The notes below the pieces were generated by a model. It ran no database searches. It saw only the letters and a program-made list of their open reading frames with translations, and was not told the origin of the DNA. DNA of 64,000 nt from G963677185 sp963677185. GTDB lineage: Bacteria > Bacillota > Syntrophomonadia > Syntrophomonadales > Syntrophomonadaceae. A program made the translations under genes and the position numbers. This document shows, in pieces, positions 35,878 through 43,881 of this stretch. The stretch covers positions 1,426,001 to 1,490,000 of the forward strand of contig OY781889.1 of the NCBI GenBank assembly GCA_963677185.1, given 5' to 3'. Within the stretch, counting starts at the first letter, position 1. Each line of letters starts with the position of its first letter.

Positions 35878-36828
35878 ATGAATTTGGATAATGAAACGAC
35901 CGAAAATGGACTAGCGAGCTCTGAATCCCACTATTCATGGACCATCTGCTCACCAGAAGAGGTTATCAAACATCTAGACAAAACTGCATTTTTACACAGA
36001 AGTACGCGTATTCCCAAAGCTGTACGTTCCATCTTCAAGATAGACGATATGCTGCCAGGTCAACGGATAGATTTGATACTCAAGCATAATGGTAAGGACC
36101 ACTCTGCTTATATTAATAGGGAGGTTCAATCTAGCCACCGCACAGAACTATTCTGGTTCAGTTCATTTTCAAAACTGTTGGAAGTAGCCTTTAAGGATAG
36201 CTTTACAGCGGCTCAAAACGGGCGTCTAAAAACAAACAGTGTTCCTTCCGTTATCTTCACCTCAATCAGTGATAATGGCCGCGTATACGAAATTACTCTG
36301 AAACCACCGATAGAAATTCAAACAGAAATCGAGTTGAAAATAGCTGCACCGCCGAGCTGCAGTCCAGCAGTTCAGTCAGATTCCACGATCATCCATTTCG
36401 GTGGAAATAAAATCGATTTTGAGGGAATGTCTCAAAGTAACAAAATAATAGGCGAATCTGGCGAAAGAAAGATACTAGCCCTTGAAAAAGAGTATTTGCT
36501 CATCAAGGGTCGCCCGGACCTTGCCGAGAGAGTTGTTCATACTTCAGAAATCGAAGGAGATGGCGCTGGTTACGACATACTGTCTTATGATTTAGATGGA
36601 GGCATTAAGTATATAGAGGTTAAGACGACTTCGGGTAGTGCTAATACCCCCTTTTATATTTCAAGAAGGGAGTTGGCGTTTTCGGAAATAAATCTGGAAC
36701 AGTACTATCTATATCGTGTCTATGGTTTCGATATAACAACCAATAGTATTGAGGGCTTATATATAGAAAAAGGTTCACTTCGTAATAAATTTCATCTGGA
36801 ACCGATTCAGTATATTGCCATCAAATAG
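35878..36828 (+). CDS. DUF3883-domain protein with nuclease-like core
   Basis: 316 residues. The C-terminal third (about 200-310) is DUF3883-like: GYDILSYD near 232, IEVKTTSG near 246 and FYISRRELAFSE near 262, which gives the D...ExK of a PD-(D/E)xK-like nuclease. The N-terminal 170 residues are not recognised. DUF3883 occurs in restriction-type proteins. ATG at 35878 has AGGAGG only 3-4 bases upstream; a TTG six bases later is an alternative. Likely an added effector of the island. Confidence 0.75.
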   Translation: MNLDNETTENGLASSESHYSWTICSPEEVIKHLDKTAFLHRSTRIPKAVRSIFKIDDMLPGQRIDLILKHNGKDHSAYINREVQSSHRTELFWFSSFSKLLEVAFKDSFTAAQNGRLKTNSVPSVIFTSISDNGRVYEITLKPPIEIQTEIELKIAAPPSCSPAVQSDSTIIHFGGNKIDFEGMSQSNKIIGESGERKILALEKEYLLIKGRPDLAERVVHTSEIEGDGAGYDILSYDLDGGIKYIEVKTTSGSANTPFYISRRELAFSEINLEQYYLYRVYGFDITTNSIEGLYIEKGSLRNKFHLEPIQYIAIK

Positions 36829-36858
36829 CCTTAATACTCAATTTATAAAGAAAAAGCT

Positions 36859-36890
36859 CCTTGGTTGGTAATTAACCAAGGGGTATTTTC
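36859..36890 (+). terminator. Rho-independent terminator after the DUF3883 gene
   Basis: CCTTGGTT, 7-base loop, AACCAAGG, then GGTATTTTC. An AAAAAG tract on the other side could allow function in both directions. Confidence 0.75.
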
Positions 36891-36995
36891 TGTTGTTGAC
36901 GAAATATTTGCATTAGATACACCCCATATAAAATGAAAAGGCAAATGCCTGAATGATAAAAAGTTTATCTTTCAGAGCAAAGCCTAATAAAAAGG

Positions 36996-37019
36996 GTTCA
37001 GGTCAAAGGTAACCTGAAC
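36996..37019 (+). promoter_or_regulatory. Inverted repeat before the GHKL ATPase
   Basis: GTTCAGGT, 8 bases, ACCTGAAC: perfect 8-base arms ending 20 bases before the start codon at 37040. It may be an operator or an RNA hairpin near the ribosome site. Confidence 0.55.
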
Positions 37020-37039
37020 ACCATAAGGAGGAGTATTTC

Positions 37040-38767
37040 ATGGTTATTAAAAGTAAAACAAATGTCTCTATGGGTGATCCGGTTGATATCGTCTTGGTTG
37101 ATAAAGCATTGGAGAGCTTTCGAGACTCAGGATTCGATTTACCTACAGCTGTTGGGGAGTGCGTTGATAATTCGTGGGAAGCACGGGCTACTACAATCAG
37201 AATCAACGCATTAAGAAATAATAAGGGAGATGTGATTGAAGCATTAGTGTTCGGCGATAACGGCATAGGCATTGAACCGAATATTTTAGCTTCTGTCTTA
37301 CAATTGGGTTATTCCACCAGATATAACCAAAGAACAGGACTAGGACGATACGGCGTTGGTGTAAAACTAGCTGCACTAAGCCAGGCTCGAAGACTGGAAT
37401 TCTATACCAAACCTAAAGGACACCAACAAATTTATCATTCTTTCGTGGATTTGGACATGGTTTCTAATAACGAACAGCAATTCATTGAAGCAAAAGTAGT
37501 CGAAGCAGTCCCAGATCAGTATCTCTCCAGTATCCTCGATAAGAGCGGAAATCAATTTGATTCTTGGACAATTGTTGTTTGGTCAAAAGTCGACCGATTG
37601 GTGCATGGTGGTAGATACGGCCAGTCTTTGAACCAAAAAGAAAGTGAACTCATGCAGTTTCTTGCTAGAGCATATCGTAAGTTTATAAGTAATGGATTTG
37701 TTATTGAACTTAATGGAAAGGTAGTTGAACTGTGTGATCCACTTTTCTCGTTGGAAAGTCCATTTGTAACTAATATTTTTGGTGAAGATAAATGGACGGC
37801 TGATAAAAGCGAAACTACTACAATAGACATCGACGGCACCGAAATTCTTATTACCGTTTCTCTTTATCCAGAAATAGTGAGACGAGTGGAAGGTGAAGGA
37901 GGTTGGAAGGGCAGTGCCAAACGTTTCGCACCCCTTAAAATTCCGGACAATCAAGGGTGTATAAGTATACTAAGAAATGGTCGAGAAATATACTATGATC
38001 AGATTCCAAGAATCCTTCCCAACGGTATAGAAAAGGTAGATAGGTTTATCGGTATCGAAGTAAGTTTCCCGGGAACATTGGATGAATATTTTCAAGTACG
38101 AAACGTAAAAAGAGGTGCTCAACCTGTTGATAAACTATATACAAAAATTCAAAAAGCTCTTATAAAGCCTGTCACTGAATATCGAAAGGAAATTAGAGTC
38201 CCTTGGGAGAAAACTGATAAGAAAAACAAAAGAAAAGAAGAGGAACATCTTGTCTCTACAAAAGCTGTGACGAGAGCAGAAGAGACCAATCCCAAGGGGC
38301 GTGGCGATTCTGGAGAATCAATAAAGGGCATTCTGGATTTGTTAATAGAAGATCTAGACATCGATATTGCACAGGAACCAAAAAGAGTCGAAGAATTAAA
38401 AGCAAAGGTTGAAACTCAAGCAATAACAATGATTGATTCTTCTTGGCCCGGTTCGAACTTTCTGGAACTTACTCATTACAATGGCTCTTCAATTATTCGA
38501 ATTAATGAGCGACATATCTTTATAGCAAAAGTATATAGAGCAATAAAAAACTTGGCCAATCAAGAACCATCTACGATTGATGTAACGGAAACGAGGCGCG
38601 TTGCACGACTAGTTCAAAACGCGATCGATGTACTCATCATGGCTTATGCCAAAGCAGAAAACATGCATCCGGATCCAGATCGAGTTTATTCTGATTTGAG
38701 AAATTATTGGGGGCAATTCACTGCAGCGTATGTCCGGGAGCTTTTATCTGAAGACTTTGACTTTTAA
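37040..38767 (+). CDS. GHKL (MORC/Hsp90-like) ATPase
   Basis: 575 residues; ATG at 37040 behind AAGGAGG. The ATP site has the N-box ECVDNSWEA (40-48), DNGIGI (73-78) and GRYGVGVK (102-109), as in MORC-like and HATPase_c_3 proteins. A second domain follows to about 380, then a basic linker and a helical C-terminus. Such ATPases clamp DNA or protein and are common in bacterial defence islands. It is flanked by terminators, so it is a separate transcription unit. Confidence 0.82.
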   Translation: MVIKSKTNVSMGDPVDIVLVDKALESFRDSGFDLPTAVGECVDNSWEARATTIRINALRNNKGDVIEALVFGDNGIGIEPNILASVLQLGYSTRYNQRTGLGRYGVGVKLAALSQARRLEFYTKPKGHQQIYHSFVDLDMVSNNEQQFIEAKVVEAVPDQYLSSILDKSGNQFDSWTIVVWSKVDRLVHGGRYGQSLNQKESELMQFLARAYRKFISNGFVIELNGKVVELCDPLFSLESPFVTNIFGEDKWTADKSETTTIDIDGTEILITVSLYPEIVRRVEGEGGWKGSAKRFAPLKIPDNQGCISILRNGREIYYDQIPRILPNGIEKVDRFIGIEVSFPGTLDEYFQVRNVKRGAQPVDKLYTKIQKALIKPVTEYRKEIRVPWEKTDKKNKRKEEEHLVSTKAVTRAEETNPKGRGDSGESIKGILDLLIEDLDIDIAQEPKRVEELKAKVETQAITMIDSSWPGSNFLELTHYNGSSIIRINERHIFIAKVYRAIKNLANQEPSTIDVTETRRVARLVQNAIDVLIMAYAKAENMHPDPDRVYSDLRNYWGQFTAAYVRELLSEDFDF

Positions 38768-38808
38768 TTAGAAGACACAGGCAACTGTCCGATATATTCG
38801 ACGAGTCT

Positions 38809-38832
38809 GGGCACCTTAGGGTGCCTATTTTA
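38809..38832 (+). terminator. Rho-independent terminator
   Basis: GGGCACC, TTA, GGGTGCC, then TATTTTAA, about 42 bases after the GHKL ATPase stop. Confidence 0.75.
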
Positions 38833-39079
38833 ATAGCTGTGAAATTTTCGAGTGTCACACCCCCCATAATAAGTGAGAGAGGGTGCAAGATTAACCCAGC
38901 GTGCTTGCTGAGCAAATCATGACGTTGGTTCCATATCTTTTGTGTAAATAATATGATACGCTAATTTGACTATGTAATGTATTCCCGATCCATGGACGGT
39001 AATACAGAATTGCAAAGTAAAAATATTCGACCTTATGTCCGAGCTATAGTTGCCGGCCATAAAAAAGGAGGAAAAGAGT

Positions 39080-39529
39080 ATGTCTTATTGTGTCTATGCA
39101 GCTATCAAACTTCTTCAGGAGAAATCGTTTCACATCTCCGACATCTACCACCAAGAACTGTGTGATCGCGCTATTGATGACCTTCTTAACAATCAGCACC
39201 GGCAGGGCGAACCAGCCAAGCTAGCTAACTGCGCTATGGGAAACGCACGCAAGGTCCTTGTAGGGCGGGAAAAGTTCTGGGTTCATTGCCCCGATATTAT
39301 GGATTATGCCCCAAGCAATGATTCCTATGAGCATCTCGTGATGGAGATCAAAGATTTCATTGAAAAATCAAACCTGAACCCCGGTGACAAGGAAGTCTTG
39401 GTACACCTTTTAGAGGGTTTCGAGGCCGAGGATATTGCATCATTATTATCCACTTCTGTAAAAAATGCCAGGGTCCGGATCAGCCGATCCCGGAAACAAG
39501 CCTTGAAGCTATGGCGAGGTGTAGCATAA
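39080..39529 (+). CDS. Sigma-region-4-like regulator, 149 aa
   Basis: ATG at 39080 behind AAAGGAGGAAAAGAGT. The C-terminal 55 residues (NPGDKEVLVHLLEGFEAEDI..STSVKNARVRISRSRKQAL) are a sigma-70 region 4 type HTH. The N-terminal part contains a helical region with no recognised fold. Its stop overlaps the start of the GIY-YIG gene (TAATG), so the pair is translationally coupled. Confidence 0.7.
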   Translation: MSYCVYAAIKLLQEKSFHISDIYHQELCDRAIDDLLNNQHRQGEPAKLANCAMGNARKVLVGREKFWVHCPDIMDYAPSNDSYEHLVMEIKDFIEKSNLNPGDKEVLVHLLEGFEAEDIASLLSTSVKNARVRISRSRKQALKLWRGVA

Positions 39530-39891
39530 TGGGGCGCCGGCTGTACGTATTTAAACCATGGATGGTCAGGGCACTCATACCGGAACAAGTTGTTGGAAGC
39601 TATATGCTGTATACAATTGATGGCAAGAGAGCTGTTCCCATATACTGCGGGCGTTCTGACCACGACCTTCGTAGGCGGCTGGTAACGCACCCCTTTTTAC
39701 GGAAAGCCGCGTATTTCGACTATTTCGTTCATCCTGGTCCAGAGCAGGCTTTTATTAATGAGTCGACTTTATATCATTTATATAAAGGCAAAATTAGAAA
39801 CTTGATACATCCTGCCGCTCCGAATCATTCGCATATTAAGTGCCCATACTGCCAGTTTGCTGCACAGATTCACGACTTCATTAGCGGTTGA
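39529..39891 (+). CDS. GIY-YIG-like nuclease, 120 aa
   Basis: ATG at 39529 overlaps the preceding stop. GSYMLYTI near 24 and IYCGRSDHDLRRRL near 38 correspond to the GIY and YIG strands and catalytic Arg; FINESTLYHLY near 82 offers the catalytic Glu. A CPYC pair near the C-terminus may bind zinc. It is probably a small single-domain endonuclease; its target is unknown. Confidence 0.65.
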   Translation: MGRRLYVFKPWMVRALIPEQVVGSYMLYTIDGKRAVPIYCGRSDHDLRRRLVTHPFLRKAAYFDYFVHPGPEQAFINESTLYHLYKGKIRNLIHPAAPNHSHIKCPYCQFAAQIHDFISG

Positions 39892-40300
39892 CAAATATTA
39901 GGATAAATCCGGCATCAATGGCCGTATTTATCATTTCAGCACCTGGTGCATGAAGGCTGCAATAGCTAATAAGGTCCTGGATAGGTTAAAGGTGTAATGG
40001 ATAAACGAATTAGTAGTTGGCTTTGTCGAGATGCAGAGTAACCATTATCTATAGTATCGGCAGGGATTACATGGCCTGATACTTGATCTTCAACTCCCCC
40101 TTCCCAACCCGCAGGATCTGAAGCGCCGGATTACCGAGGATTGTGGCTTTATCATTGTCAGCCCCGCCTCCACCATTAAAAGATATGCAAGGATCTGCTG
40201 ATATTTATCCGCCGGATCCTTTTTCCTTTCAGGGGCAATCGAATCCGTTTATAATAATAACAAGGTACTGAAAGCAGGATAGAAGATAGGTGTTGCTTTT
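39892..40300. other. Gap with possible gene remnant
   Basis: No intact gene. TTGACA at 39889 could be a promoter element. On the minus strand between about 40075 and 40180 a frame ending in LGNPALQILRVGKGELKIKY looks like the C-terminus of a decayed gene; I cannot name it. The hicA promoter presumably lies near 40240-40290 (TTTATAATAATAAC). Confidence 0.35.
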
Positions 40301-40561
40301 GTGAGTCAGATTCAAAAACTCATAATTAAAATATTATCCGGAGCAGTGGACAAGAATATTTCTTTCGCGGATTTATGTATGATGCTTCAACATTTCGGAT
40401 TTGATGAGCGTATTAGAGGAGATCATCACATTTTTTCCAGATCCGATGTGGGAGAAATCATCAACATCCAACCTGACGGAGTAAAGGCTAAACCGTACCA
40501 GGTGAAACAGGTCCGGAACATTATTATTAAGTACAAACTGGGGGATTTGGAAGATGCATAA
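40301..40561 (+). CDS. hicA: HicA-type toxin (mRNA interferase)
   Basis: 86 residues; GTG start at 40301 after AGGTGTTGC. It has the short HicA dsRBD-like fold with the catalytic His in RGDHHIFSR near 46 and a C-terminal PYQVKQVRNII helix. It cleaves mRNA until bound by HicB. It overlaps hicB by 8 bases (ATGCATAA). Confidence 0.85.
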   Translation: MSQIQKLIIKILSGAVDKNISFADLCMMLQHFGFDERIRGDHHIFSRSDVGEIINIQPDGVKAKPYQVKQVRNIIIKYKLGDLEDA

Positions 40562-40763
40562 ATACGAAATTATTATTTATTGGAGCCAGGACGATGATGC
40601 TTTTATAGCTGAAGTGCCAGAGCTTCCCGGATGTGCTGCTGATGGCAAATCACCGGTTGAAGCACTTCAAAATATTCAATTGATAATCGATGAATGGCTT
40701 GAAACAGCATCTATAATGGGGCGTGAGATCCCCAAACCCAGGGGAAGGCGTCTGTATGCTTGA
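40554..40763 (+). CDS. hicB: HicB-type antitoxin
   Basis: 69 residues. The partial RNase H-like fold shows as DDDAFIAEVPELPGCAADG near 13 and EALQNIQLIIDEWLE near 36. It lacks a C-terminal DNA-binding domain, so autoregulation would need another factor. It neutralises HicA encoded just upstream. The tmRNA fragment starts within 30 bases downstream. Confidence 0.88.
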   Translation: MHKYEIIIYWSQDDDAFIAEVPELPGCAADGKSPVEALQNIQLIIDEWLETASIMGREIPKPRGRRLYA

Positions 40764-40789
40764 TTAAGATGAGTTTCCTCGCGGCTCGG

Positions 40790-40980
40790 TGCAGGGCGTC
40801 ACACAGTGAGGGTACCCTCTGATCTTGAGTCTCAAGGGATCTACAGGGGAAAATAATTGAGGCTAGCCGGACGAAGCCCGTCCTCGGGCGTCTGAAAGGC
40901 GAAACTCAAATCGGGGACTGCGCTCGGAGAGACTGGGCTGGTCTTTCTTTCGGACGGGAGTTCGATTCCCCCTGCCTCCA
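40790..40980 (+). ncRNA. ssrA: 3' part of a tmRNA gene (partial ssrA)
   Basis: The stretch ends in TTCGGACGGGAGTTCGATTC and CCTGCCTCCAC, the T-arm and acceptor end typical of Firmicute tmRNA. GGGGACTGCGCTCGGAGAGA before it is the usual penultimate segment. The 5' tRNA half, GGTTTCGACGGG and the tag reading frame are absent, so it is non-functional. The T-stem has one mismatch and the CCA end is changed to CAC. ssrA 3' ends are common integration sites, so this marks a probable island boundary. Confidence 0.75.
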
Positions 40981-40989
40981 CTAGCATTA

Positions 40990-41410
40990 GCCACAATTCC
41001 ATCCCTGCCATGGCCTCTAGCACCGATTCCAGGATGATGCTCTCGGGGCTGTCCTCATCCAGGTATTCCAGCACGCTGATCAGAGAAACGCCGTTTTTCT
41101 TGAGCTCCATCCGGCAGCCGATGCTGTCATGGCGGTTGTGGGCAAAGCGGTCCAACTTGTGGACCAGAACAACATTGAAGCGTTCCCGGTGGCTGTCTGC
41201 CAGCATCTGCAGAAACTGGGGACGGTCATTGGTAGTAGCTGACCGCGCCTTGTCCACATACTCAGCAATGACAACAATGCCGTTTTTGTCAGCATAATCC
41301 TTGATAGCTCGGAGCTGAGCGTCAATGCTTTCCTCCCGCTGGTTGTCCGAGCTGAAGCGGTGCTTCAGTTGCTGCCGATCAGCCGTCAGCCTGACAATAA
41401 TGTGCGTCAT
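40990..41410 (-). pseudogene. Truncated serine recombinase catalytic domain
   Basis: The frame holds the resolvase-type core: SSDNQREESIDAQLRAI, VDKARSATTNDRPQF, VLVHKLDRFAHNRHDS, ending at ESVLEAMAG near 41000. The N-terminal strand is replaced by unrelated residues, and the recombinase and zinc-ribbon domains are missing. The frame then runs into the tmRNA fragment and gives a meaningless tail. It is a remnant of a large serine recombinase beside the island boundary. Confidence 0.85.
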
Positions 41411-41470
41411 GGCCCATGTCCCGTTTCCTTTCCGCAGCCGGGTGTTAATGCTAGCCTAAAAATGTACCAG

Positions 41471-43081
41471 CGGGGGTGCGGACCTTTTCTTGGACTGATT
41501 AGGCAGTCAACCCCAGACTTCGCCTATACTCTACGGGACTCATTGCACCCAATGAGATTTTGATACGCTTTTCATTGTACCAGACAAGATATTTATCTAG
41601 GACGTCTATAAACTCCTCGATATCTACGCCAACCCAAGATCTATTGTAGAACATCTCGTTTTTAAGTCTCCCGAAAAATCCCTCACACGCGGCATTGTCG
41701 GGAGAGCAGCCCTTCTTTGACATTGATCGTTGGAGGCCTGCGTTGTGCATTCGCGATATCCAGCCAGGCCAGCGATAATGACTACCTCGATCGGAGTGCA
41801 CTAACGGATACTCGCCTTCTATTAGGGTTTCCGTCGCACGATCAAGCATGCTGTTGACCAAAGCAGCATCGGGGTTGGTTCCAATAGACCAACTCGGTAG
41901 CAAACCATCGAAGCAATCTACAATTGGAGACAGATATATTTTCCCCGCCGGTATGGAGAACTCGGTGATGTCTGTAAGCCATTTTAGGTTTGGTGCATCA
42001 GCATTAAAATTACGCTCGATTATATTATCTGCACCGGGATTATCCTCACCTTGATACGAACAATATTTCCGCCTCTTTCTTTGAAACACTTCAAGCCCGG
42101 ATTCTCCCATTAAGCGCCGCACTACTTTTTCGGAAATGCGTGTTTTTTCTCTCACAAGCAAAGCATGGATGCGACGGTAACCATATCTCCTACCGTTCTC
42201 ATCAAACAACTCTACAATGCGTCTCCGCAGTTCATCATATTTACCTGGCATAGACACGATTTTCCTATGGTAGAAGTATGTACTGCGTGCCATTTGTAGG
42301 TGGGTAAGCACTTCAGTCAACGGATACTCATCTATCAGGGCGTCGGCCAGAATCACCTTCTCTTTGTTTGTTAGGTTCGTCGGTACGACGCCCGGGTCTT
42401 TTTTTAAAATTTCTGCTGTCCCCTCGAGAATCGCCTTTTCTAGCTTCAATCCTTTAATCTGGCGTTTCAGCGATGCGATTTCGGATAAAAGGGCATCTTT
42501 TTCATTGTTTAGCGGTTGCGCCTCGGCTTTAGGCATTTCTGTGCTATCCTCCTTGCCGAGCAGACCCTTTTTCCAGTTGTATAGCGCTTCTCGTGAGACG
42601 CCATATTCCCTGGCTATTGCTTTAGCACTGCCGTTTCTAGTACATAGAGCAATCACGGCTTCTTTCTTCTGCTCTTCTGTGTATTGTAGCCCACCTACAC
42701 GCTTTTTACGACATTCCGGCGCCAGTTCATCGCACCACTTCCGAAGAGTCTCTTTTGACGGATACCCCATCAGCCTAACGGTCCTTGATAGATTGCGACC
42801 ATGCTCGAGAAAATGGGTTACTGCAGCTAGCTTCTGCTCTTCGGAAAATCTTGGGTGCCGTGAATACTTATCCCACAAGGCACCAGTCTCCTGTTCTTTG
42901 AGATATGCTTTATACCACCTGGGCAATGACCCGCGGTTCGGATAGCCAAGTTCGCGAATTACAGCCGCTATAGTTTTGTCATACTTGATGTACAGCTCAA
43001 TTGCCTTCATCCGCTCGTTTCTTGAATACATACGGACACCCTCCTGTCTTTCATAAGTTCAGGATTTTGTCCGCACCCCCG
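41471..43081 (-). mobile_element. IS3-family insertion sequence
   Basis: About 1.6 kb bounded by 13-base inverted ends CGGGGGTGCGGAC (41471-41483) and GTCCGCACCCCCG (43069-43081), with further imperfect similarity inwards. It carries a single fused transposase gene. No clear target duplication is seen, and the right flank opens inside an mntA gene whose first part is missing, which points to an adjacent deletion. Confidence 0.85.
41499..43031 (-). CDS. IS3-family transposase, OrfA and OrfB in one frame
   Basis: 510 residues. The N-terminal third has two helix-turn-helix segments, a leucine-zipper-like LLSEIASLKRQIKGLKLEKAI near 185, then HTH_21 and an rve DDE domain (DITEF near 345, DCF near 362, HSDRGSHY near 405, NAACEGFFGRLKNE near 440). 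IS3 elements usually need a -1 frameshift between OrfA and OrfB; here the two are one continuous frame, with the usual boundary near residue 215. Confidence 0.9.
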   Translation of the reverse strand: MYSRNERMKAIELYIKYDKTIAAVIRELGYPNRGSLPRWYKAYLKEQETGALWDKYSRHPRFSEEQKLAAVTHFLEHGRNLSRTVRLMGYPSKETLRKWCDELAPECRKKRVGGLQYTEEQKKEAVIALCTRNGSAKAIAREYGVSREALYNWKKGLLGKEDSTEMPKAEAQPLNNEKDALLSEIASLKRQIKGLKLEKAILEGTAEILKKDPGVVPTNLTNKEKVILADALIDEYPLTEVLTHLQMARSTYFYHRKIVSMPGKYDELRRRIVELFDENGRRYGYRRIHALLVREKTRISEKVVRRLMGESGLEVFQRKRRKYCSYQGEDNPGADNIIERNFNADAPNLKWLTDITEFSIPAGKIYLSPIVDCFDGLLPSWSIGTNPDAALVNSMLDRATETLIEGEYPLVHSDRGSHYRWPGWISRMHNAGLQRSMSKKGCSPDNAACEGFFGRLKNEMFYNRSWVGVDIEEFIDVLDKYLVWYNEKRIKISLGAMSPVEYRRSLGLTA

Positions 43082-43082
43082 T

Positions 43083-43277
43083 GACGTAAACGACGAAAGT
43101 GATATTGATTTGCGCGTGGACAAAGGCTCCCTCCAAGGATTGTTTGCTCTATGCGGCTTATATACGGAAATTGAAGAAGCCCTGCAGACCAGGGTGGACA
43201 TTCTGACCACCGGCAGCCTGGAAGAAGATTTCCTCAGTCGTATTCGTGACGAAGAGGTTCTGGTATATGGAAATTGA
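43083..43277 (+). pseudogene. MntA-type nucleotidyltransferase antitoxin, 3' part only
   Basis: The frame begins at the IS end and reads VNDESDIDLRVDKGSL, then a helical C-terminus VDILTTGSLEEDFLSRI. The DxD metal-binding pair of minimal nucleotidyltransferases is kept but the GSxARG motif before it is lost to the insertion. Overlaps the hepT start by 11 bases. Confidence 0.75.
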
Positions 43278-43488
43278 TCGTAACGCCGATATCATAAGGC
43301 GTATCATGTCTTATTGTTATGAGATCGAAGAAGCGGTAGAACGCTTCGGAGCTGATTACGCAGTATTTTCGCATGACTCTGTGTACCGCAATGCTCTTCC
43401 CGGACCCTGGTCAGAAAGGGTATTTTCATGGTTTTACCTCCAGTTGGGCATTAAAAAAGCACCTGCTGTCAACAGGTGCGGTCACTAA
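43267..43488 (+). pseudogene. HepT-type HEPN toxin, truncated
   Basis: Begins with MEIDRNADIIRRIMSYCYEI, EEAVERFGADY..FSHDSVYRNA, the start of HepT HEPN RNases. After about 45 residues the sequence changes to unrelated PGPWSERVFSWF, losing the RxxxxH catalytic motif. With the broken mntA this is a dead toxin-antitoxin pair. Confidence 0.7.
43453..43479 (-). terminator. Rho-independent terminator
   Basis: Minus strand GCACCTG, 7-base loop, CAGGTGC, then TTTTTT. It ends the transcript of the small antitoxin-like gene at 43548-43757. Confidence 0.8.
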
Positions 43489-43547
43489 TTCGAGCTGGTT
43501 TATTGAGAAGGCGATTACTTGGCCAGTGTTTTGAATGCTGTCAGATT

Positions 43548-43757
43548 TTATTTCAGGATCCTTTCGGCCATTTCATCCACGCTTTGAAAACTTCTGCTCA
43601 TCTTTTCGGTGACATCATCAGAAGATACGACTCTGTCTTCGGCTAGATCAGCCATTCCTTTCTCGATTTCCCCATCGAACTGCTCATTGGAAAGAGTATC
43701 GATAGACAAAGGTTTGTCCGGGGATTGCTTCAAATCAAGGGGCGTATTATCCGCCAT
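43548..43757 (-). CDS. RelB/DinJ C-terminus-like small protein, 69 aa
   Basis: ATG at 43757 behind GGAGGTGCACCTA. Residues 25-60 (SNEQFDGEIEKGMADLAEDRVVS) resemble the toxin-binding C-terminal helix of RelB/DinJ antitoxins, while the ribbon-helix-helix DNA-binding part is missing. No toxin gene lies beside it. Orphan antitoxin or remnant. Confidence 0.5.
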   Translation of the reverse strand: MADNTPLDLKQSPDKPLSIDTLSNEQFDGEIEKGMADLAEDRVVSSDDVTEKMSRSFQSVDEMAERILK

Positions 43758-43881
43758 TAGGTGCACCTCCGATTCTGATAAATTCGACTGTAAGAGACTC
43801 TCCTCGGGTAATGAAATCAACCGCCCGCATCAATTATCGGCGCAATCGCCTCATCGATGGTCACTACCCAACGTAGCCGAA

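Noticed and set aside
40841..40990. Extra C-terminal residues (VEAGGIELPSE...) of the recombinase frame
   Set aside because: They are translation of the antisense of the tmRNA 3' end, a well-known artefact, not protein.
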